DNA from: Lachnospiraceae bacterium UBA7026
Lineage (GTDB): Bacteria; Bacillota; Clostridia; Lachnospirales; Lachnospiraceae
Reading direction: 5' to 3'
Assembly (NCBI GenBank): GCA_002494165.1
Contig: DLBH01000035.1
Span: 21,359-47,131 of the forward strand
Length of the DNA stretch: 25,773 bases
In this document: positions 21,102 to 25,773 of the stretch, in pieces
Layout: the number at the start of each line of letters is the position of its first letter
How positions within the stretch are numbered: the stretch's first letter is position 1
Made by a program: the position numbers and the translations under genes
Notes under the pieces: model-generated
Databases searched by the model: none
Seen by the model: the letters and a program-made list of their open reading frames with translations, nothing else
What the model was told of the DNA's origin: nothing

Positions 21102-22661
21102 TCATTTCCATTCTCCGATACGGAGATTTTCATGGTATGGAGTTGGAGTGTCCGCATCGGAGCTATCGTTTACGGGATGCTTATCCTGACCGTTTTTCAG
21201 GATATTCTTGAGTGTAGTATATGTGACTGAATTCAGGGATAACGCTTTTATGCACGCACGTTCAACGCGGACGCTGTCGTAGGTGCGGCTGAAGTTGATC
21301 ACCGCCATACAGGATTTATACGCCTGTTCTTCGAACTCTGCGTTGTCCAGAAGCGCATTGACAAAGCGTGCTGTATTCCTGCCAATCTGTTGAGCCCTGC
21401 GGCGATAATAGGCACCGTCATAGCGATTGAATTCTGCCACGGCCTTGTGATTCTCCGGCATATGTTCGAACTGGGTCGCATAGCGTCTGCCGCTGAAACG
21501 GCGCTGGTGGATAGCAATCCGATTGTTCATGCAGTCTAAGATCTCGATCTTTTTCGCATAGGCATGGATGAACACGCTCTGTTTGTAATACATGTATGGG
21601 ACAGAATAATAAAACCCGTCGTATCGAACATGGTAGTTATTATTGACGCTTGGTACCGGCACCGTTTCAAACGACTCGAATGTATCTTTGGGGAGCGGTC
21701 TGAGCAACGGTTTATCCAATGCCTCAAACACGCTCTCCCTGGAACCAGGCCTGTGCTTGAAACTCTTTTTGGCAAGATTCAGGATCCGTTCACGCACATC
21801 ATGGTTCAGTGCCTCAAAGCTGTAGTAGATCTTTCCTTTCAGCCATTCGAGGAGCCAGGTCTCAAGCCAGCCGATGCCGGATTCTACAGCGGGCTTGTCC
21901 TTGGGTTTCCGGATCCTTGCGGGTATGATCGCCACCTGATAGTGTCTGGCCAGAGCCATGTATGCCTGGTTGATCTGCGGATCATAAAGGCTTGTATGGA
22001 TGACAGCCGTTTTACAGTTGTCCGGGACAAGTATCTTCGGGAGACCGCCATACCAGGCAAAAGCGTCCAGATGTGCCTGATTCCAGTTCATCTGGGTCTC
22101 GTCAGGGAAAGCCTCCACGAAGGGATATGAACTTTCGGCCATCGTGGTCACAAAAAAGTGTGCTTTATGGAGCTCACCGGTAGCGTAATCCATTACGCAG
22201 TCAAGGGTATCGCCCATCCAATCGATGAACAACTCTTTTCCGGGTTCCCGCTCCTGAGCCATGATGACGTTTTTACCGGTAGCATCTTTCCAGTCGTTAT
22301 ATTTGGCACAAAACCGACTATAACTGTAACCTTCGGGATTAGCAAGTCTGTATTCCTCTTCCCAGATATACTGAAGATTGATACGCCTGCTGGATTGTAG
22401 CCGTGCATGAATCGCTTCCCAGTCAGGTTCTTCTTTGACCTGTTTGCGGCCAAAAGACTCAGGGTAGATCAATTCTTTAACTCTATCTAACGGAAGCACT
22501 ATTGCATCTTCATATGTGAGATCACAGGCTTTTCATCTCTTCAGAATCTCGCCGACTGTTGTTTTAGAACACCCCACAGCGTCAGAGATCTCGCGGAGCT
22601 TAAAGTTCATTTCCCTCAAACGAAGGATTTCTACGATTTTCATTGTTTCCAGACACCTCAT
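21102..22661 (-). pseudogene. istA: IS21-family transposase IstA interrupted by one in-frame TGA
   Basis: Reading from the ATG at 22659-22661 (AGGAGG 7 nt upstream), 42 codons encode an N-terminal helix-turn-helix (LREISDAVGCSKTTVGEILK). A TGA follows at 22533-22535, and the same frame then continues open for 476 codons to the stop at 21102. The remainder has the complete integrase core: FIDWMGDTLD, VPDNCKTAV and KDKPAVESGIGW supply the D-D-E residues. The C-terminal Mu-transposase-like domain is also present. With the TGA codon read as an amino acid the protein would be 519 residues, normal for IstA. The TGA most simply reflects a TGC/TGT-to-TGA nonsense mutation. Initiation at a GTG 12 codons later would give a protein lacking the DNA-binding domain. 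Confidence 0.85.
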
Positions 22662-22721
22662 TTCAGGACCTCCTTAGAATGTATTTCATACATTCTAACG
22701 AAGCCATATGGAGATGTCATC

Positions 22722-22788
22722 TGTCCGGATGTTTTAGGAATCCTTGTCCGGGTGTTACAAGAATGCTGTCCGAGTGTTGCAAGAATCA
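22722..22788. repeat. Right-end transposase-binding repeats of the IS21 element
   Basis: Three 22-bp units at 22722-22743, 22745-22766 and 22767-22788, each beginning TGTCCG(G/A) and ending AAGAAT(C/G) or similar. They are inverted relative to the left-end repeats. Confidence 0.82.
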
Positions 22789-22798
22789 TCACTCTTTT

Positions 22799-22946
22799 TG
22801 ATGATGCGGACTGCCCTCCGCAAAAGACAGCCCGTTGTTAAGTTTTACATCGCTTTTTTATCTGCTGCACATCTAAAACATACCTATATCGAGTATAACA
22901 GTGTGTTTTGTAGCTGCCAACCCTTTTATTTATCCTCTCAAATAAA
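22799..22946. other. Short non-coding gap between the IS and the recombinase remnant
   Basis: No gene is seen. It presumably continues the sequence that lay directly upstream of the 77-residue gene before the IS21-type element inserted. Confidence 0.4.
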
Positions 22947-22974
22947 AAAAGGCTCTCTTTAAAGAGAGCCTTTT
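22947..22974 (-). terminator. Rho-independent terminator of the recombinase remnant
   Basis: A perfect 28-bp palindrome with arms AAAAGGCTCTCTTT and AAAGAGAGCCTTTT, followed on the minus strand by a longer T run (22943-22950). It lies 8 bp past the recombinase stop codon. Confidence 0.88.
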
Positions 22975-22982
22975 CCGTAACA

Positions 22983-24194
22983 TCAAATCTCAACATCTAT
23001 CTCTGTCCCGGATTTCAACATAACCGTAAGGCAACCTTCCCGGACAGTGACTTTTCCGACCAGCCTTCGTACCAGTTTCTCGTTCCATTCCAAAACCTCA
23101 GTTTCCTGTTCATCAAGGAATGCGATCAGATCTTCCAGTTGCTCCTCCTTCCCTTTCTCTATTGCACATCCGGCAAGGATCGTCTGCTTCTCTTTGCGTA
23201 AGAGCAGGATCTCATCAGCAAGTTCATCATAATCCAGACGATCCGCTGTACGGCTGAGCAGTTCCTCCTGCAATTCCTTTAGCCTACTTTCGATCTCCTC
23301 CAGTCTGCCGGTCTTTTCCTCCGTGATGACTGAAGTCGCGCTCTCTTTAAGTCCCTCCAGGACCGATGATCTCTTTCCCAATAATTTGTTGAGAGCCCTT
23401 ATCACTCCGTCCTGCAGTACTTTTTCTTTGATGGTCGGAGCGTCACAGCCTTTCTTTGGTCCGTGCTCTACCCTTGTGCAGCATCTCCAGACGTCGTTGT
23501 GTCTTCCATGACTCTTCCAGGCTACGCGCCGATAGGTATCACCACATTTCTCACAGAAGGTGATTCCCGATAAAGCGTACTTGTTACTGTAATTTCTCCT
23601 TTTTTTTCCGCCGCAGCTCCTGAGGTTCGAACGTCTCCTTTTTTCCTCCTGGGCTCTCATGAACACATCCCTTGGAATGATCGCTTCATGACTGTTTTCC
23701 ACATAATACTGTGGAACAATGCCGCTGTTCTTCACTCTTTTTTTGGAAAGAAAATCGACCGTATATGTTTTCTGGAGCAGGGCATCTCCAATGTATTTTT
23801 CATTGCTCAGGATCTGATGGATGTTTGAAATGGTCCATGTCCTGTTCCCTGCCCCGTTCAGGATCCCGTCGGCCTCAAGGCCCGCCTTGATCTCCCTGTA
23901 GGTTGCGCCATCAAGGAATTCATAATAAATCCTCTGGACAACCGCTGCCTGCTCTTTGTCCACGATGAGATCACCTTCCTCATTTTTTGTATACCCGAGG
24001 AACCGGTTATGATTGACCTGTACTTTCCCCTTCTGGTAGCGGTACTGCATCCCCAGTTTGACGTTCTGTGACAGGGACTGGCTCTCCTGCTGGGCAAGGG
24101 AGGCCACCCTTTTGATTTCGCCTTTTGTGCGCACGTCGGGCCGGCACCGTACCCGAGCTGGTATCCCCTGGAAAAGTACATCCCCCCTGGCCAT
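22983..24194 (-). pseudogene. Large serine recombinase lacking its catalytic domain
   Basis: 403 residues that align with the C-terminal three quarters of clostridial large serine recombinases. In order are the end of the resolvase domain (ASLAQQESQSLSQNVKLG, about 31-48), the recombinase domain (HNRFLGYTKNEEGDLIVD; SNEKYIGDALLQKTYTVDFL), and a zinc ribbon with two Cys pairs (CEKCGDTYRR, then RCCTRVEHGPKKGCD). A coiled coil follows (RLEEIESRLKELQEELLSR). The N-terminal catalytic domain of about 110-130 residues, with the Ser nucleophile, is missing. The ATG at 24194 has no ribosome binding site and lies where the second IS21-like element begins. It is probably the integrase of a former mobile element, cut by that insertion. 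Confidence 0.85.
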
Positions 24195-24203
24195 CTATAT
24201 GAA

Positions 24204-24246
24204 AAATCTCACCGATTGATGAATCATTCATCATTTCCTGAGATTT
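24204..24246. repeat. Nested inverted repeat at the junction of recombinase and second IS
   Basis: The outer arms are AAATCTCA (24204-24211) and TGAGATTT (24239-24246). The inner arms are GATGAAT/ATTCATC (24218-24232) around a single C. It could be part of the IS end or a recombination site. A second hairpin, GTTGGCA/TGCCAAC, follows at 24280-24299 just past the istB stop. Confidence 0.6.
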
Positions 24247-24314
24247 CTTGCTTTCAATATCAATTAGGTAATTATAGGAGTTGGCACGAAAATGCCAACA
24301 AAATCGATTCTTAG

Positions 24315-24977
24315 TTATTTGAGATGGATCAGCTGTGCGTTTGCCATCAGGCGTTTGCGCAGCGTCTCCGCCAGGTGCCTGTCCGCACCCATGTCTTTCC
24401 ACTCGGAAAGTTTCCTGTTGGTCACGATGACCAGACTGTGTGTTTCAGAAAGAAATGTAATTGCTTTGTAAAATGTCGTAAGTTCTTCATCTGTCGGTGT
24501 AAGGTAGAACACGTCATCGATGATGATCATGTCGCTCTTAAGGAGCTTCTTCCACTGCGGACTCTGATTTCGGATCGCAAGGAGCAGATCCTCCTGTGTG
24601 ATGTACTGGACCTTCGCCAGCTTTACCAAAGCATACCCGCCGATCTCAGTTGCAAGGGATGTCTTCCCGGTCGCGCAGTCTCCGACGATCACGAAGTTCT
24701 CCATTATGTTTCTGAAATCGATCTGCTCGATCCTCTGCAGCTGCCACTGCAAGCCTTTGGTGATAGTGGTGTGGTCAAAGGTCTTGTCAGGCAGATGGGA
24801 TTCGTGTCGGAGGGTATCTTTCTTTTTGGCTTTCCGCATCTCGATCTCAGTATGGAAGATATTATACAGATACTCCATGTTGGAAACGGTCTCATCCGTG
24901 ATGTCGATCCTGCCCATTGCCGTGTTCCAAAGGCCGAGCGTCCTTGCCATCTCACGCAGTTCTGTTACCGTTGCCAC
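24315..24977 (-). CDS. istB: IstB-like ATPase of a second, divergent IS21-type element
   Basis: About 220 residues. Walker A is VGDCATGKTSLA, Walker B is DMIIIDDVFYL, and a sensor-like SLVIVTNRKLSEW is followed by the Arg-rich DRHLAETLRKRLM. It differs clearly from the IstB at 20298, so it is a different IS21 lineage. I place the start at the GTG at 24977, with GGAGG 7 nt upstream and overlapping the istA stop, as is common in this family. An ATG at 24950 is an alternative. The gene appears intact although its istA partner is broken. Confidence 0.82.
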   Translation of the reverse strand: MATVTELREMARTLGLWNTAMGRIDITDETVSNMEYLYNIFHTEIEMRKAKKKDTLRHESHLPDKTFDHTTITKGLQWQLQRIEQIDFRNIMENFVIVGDCATGKTSLATEIGGYALVKLAKVQYITQEDLLLAIRNQSPQWKKLLKSDMIIIDDVFYLTPTDEELTTFYKAITFLSETHSLVIVTNRKLSEWKDMGADRHLAETLRKRLMANAQLIHLK

Positions 24978-25754
24978 CTCAGCACCTCCTCCCTGATCTC
25001 CTCCGCGCGGTCTTTGTAATGACGGTAGGAATAGGTTGAAACGAACTTCCGTGCTGTCTCTTCCCCGTAGCGGCAAAGGAGAAATGCGGTCAGTTCCTTC
25101 ACGGAGCAGATGTCTTCCGCCACGCAGAACTCAAAGCCATCCACGATCTGTTCCTCTATGTAATACTTTTGCATCCTGCGGATCCGGTTGCACTGGGGAT
25201 AGACGTACCGCGGGGATCGTTTCCGGAGTTTCGCGAAGAATTCCTTTGCGACCTGATAGTCCTTGTAATCCAGCAGCAGTTCTTCCTCGATGGACAAAGC
25301 CTTCTCAGCCTTTGGGAGAGTGACGGAATTGCCCTCGCCGTCCGGGATCGCATGCTTGCAGATCAGATCGTTCGTCAGTGCGTGATAGATGAGAAGCGTC
25401 CTGCCGTGCTTTTCTGCTCTGACCCGATCGTCTTCATGGACTTTGTCTGCCGGAATTTCATACCAGTTCCGTTTGAACTCGATGACATTCTTATCCGACG
25501 TAAGTACCTGACATCATCGTTCTTCCGCTCGTAGACATGCTGCAGTTTCAGATACTCATTCACGAACATGTCCCTTGGGATCTTCTTGGTCCGTTCATTG
25601 ACCTGCCCATTCCCGAAGCTGTCAAGCCAGGCGAGGCAGCTCATGTTGAGTTCATCGATCCCGTGATAGACCCGACCGTCCAGGAAATCTCTCTTGACTG
25701 TGCCCACGGCATTCTCTACTTTGCCTTTGTTATGTAAATCTTTACATAACAAAG
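24965..25754 (-). pseudogene. istA: IstA fragment of the second IS21-type element, frameshifted and truncated
   Basis: Two adjoining frames together encode the C-terminal half of an IstA transposase. From 25752 down, DLHNKGKVENAVGTVKRDFL supplies the catalytic Glu of the D-D-E set and continues to NDDVRYL. Near 25501-25503 the homology jumps frame by one base and continues as TSDKNVIEFKRNWYEIPAD through to the stop at 24965. The missing base most simply is an A lost from TTA-ACG. Upstream, an in-frame TAA (25755-25757) and a perfect inverted repeat end the homology. The element cannot make a transposase. Confidence 0.8.
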
Positions 25755-25755
25755 G
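25724..25755. repeat. Perfect 15-bp inverted repeat at the window end
   Basis: CCTTTGTTATGTAAA (25724-25738), a 2-bp spacer, and its exact reverse complement (25741-25755). One arm is istA coding sequence; the other is its mirror copy and is where the IstA reading frame is lost. Confidence 0.9.
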
Positions 25756-25773
25756 TTATGACAAGATATTTGT

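Larger units (their letters stand above)
20176..22788 (-). mobile_element. IS21-family insertion sequence, about 2.6 kb
   Basis: Contains istA followed by istB, the defining pair of the family. The ends carry inverted TGATTCTTG (20178-20186) / CAAGAATCA (22780-22788) and several internal copies of a TCCGGACA-centred repeat. The 10-bp sequence TCACTCTTTT occurs immediately left (20166-20175) and right (22789-22798), which looks like a target duplication, a little longer than the 4-8 bp usual for IS21. Confidence 0.85.

Noticed and set aside
24007..24402. 131-residue minus-strand frame across the junction
   Set aside because: It joins unrelated sequence out of frame with both istB and the recombinase; no domain signal.

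Overview
The window looks like chromosome of an anaerobic Firmicute, most likely a gut clostridium of the Lachnospiraceae type. This is inferred from strong AGGAGG-type ribosome binding sites, consensus sigma-A promoters, TPP and guanidine-I riboswitches, IS21-type elements and a clostridial-style large serine recombinase. I could not run any search. All family calls come from reading the protein sequences and motifs.

Left part (1-15.7 kb, mostly minus strand, moderate GC, housekeeping). A glutamine-amidotransferase-like hydrolase comes first. It is followed by a peroxide-stress group (OhrR-type regulator, glutathione peroxidase, a 46-residue ORF, a degenerate ferritin-like protein) and a TetR regulator. 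A thiamine salvage cluster runs thiM-thiE-HAD phosphatase-thiD-methyltransferase-tenA. It is preceded by a TPP riboswitch with an intrinsic terminator, and thiD may also have its own promoter. Next come a lipoprotein, undecaprenyl-diphosphatase (uppP), a small secreted protein and an NTF2-like protein with no good start codon. A plus-strand MATE transporter follows, whose leader is a guanidine-I (ykkC) riboswitch ending in a terminator. This suggests the pump exports guanidinium. A hypothetical protein and an iron-sulfur-type flavoprotein close this part.

Middle part (about 16.2-19.9 kb, plus strand, clearly AT-richer). This looks like a transferred block. It holds a DGQHR-domain (DndB-like) protein followed 20 bp later by a catalytically dead tyrosine-recombinase-fold protein resembling the SP-beta master repressor MrpR/YopR. 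After these comes an AbiF/AbiD-type HEPN abortive-infection protein. A two-hairpin RNA with its own promoter sits directly upstream of it and matches the described abiF RNA arrangement. This is the most interesting part of the window.

Right part (19.9-25.8 kb, minus strand). This is a mobile-element graveyard. It contains an almost complete IS21-family element with multiple terminal repeats and 10-bp flanking direct repeats, whose istA is broken by one in-frame TGA. It also contains a large serine recombinase lacking its catalytic domain and a second IS21-like element with an intact istB but a frameshifted, truncated istA. The window ends in a perfect inverted repeat.

A pattern that cuts across the left part is the presence of unrelated short tandem repeats (39, 29, 48, 13 and 16 bp) lying on or just beyond the stop codons of five different genes. 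A 19-bp array lies in an intergenic region and a 12-bp duplication lies in the MATE leader.
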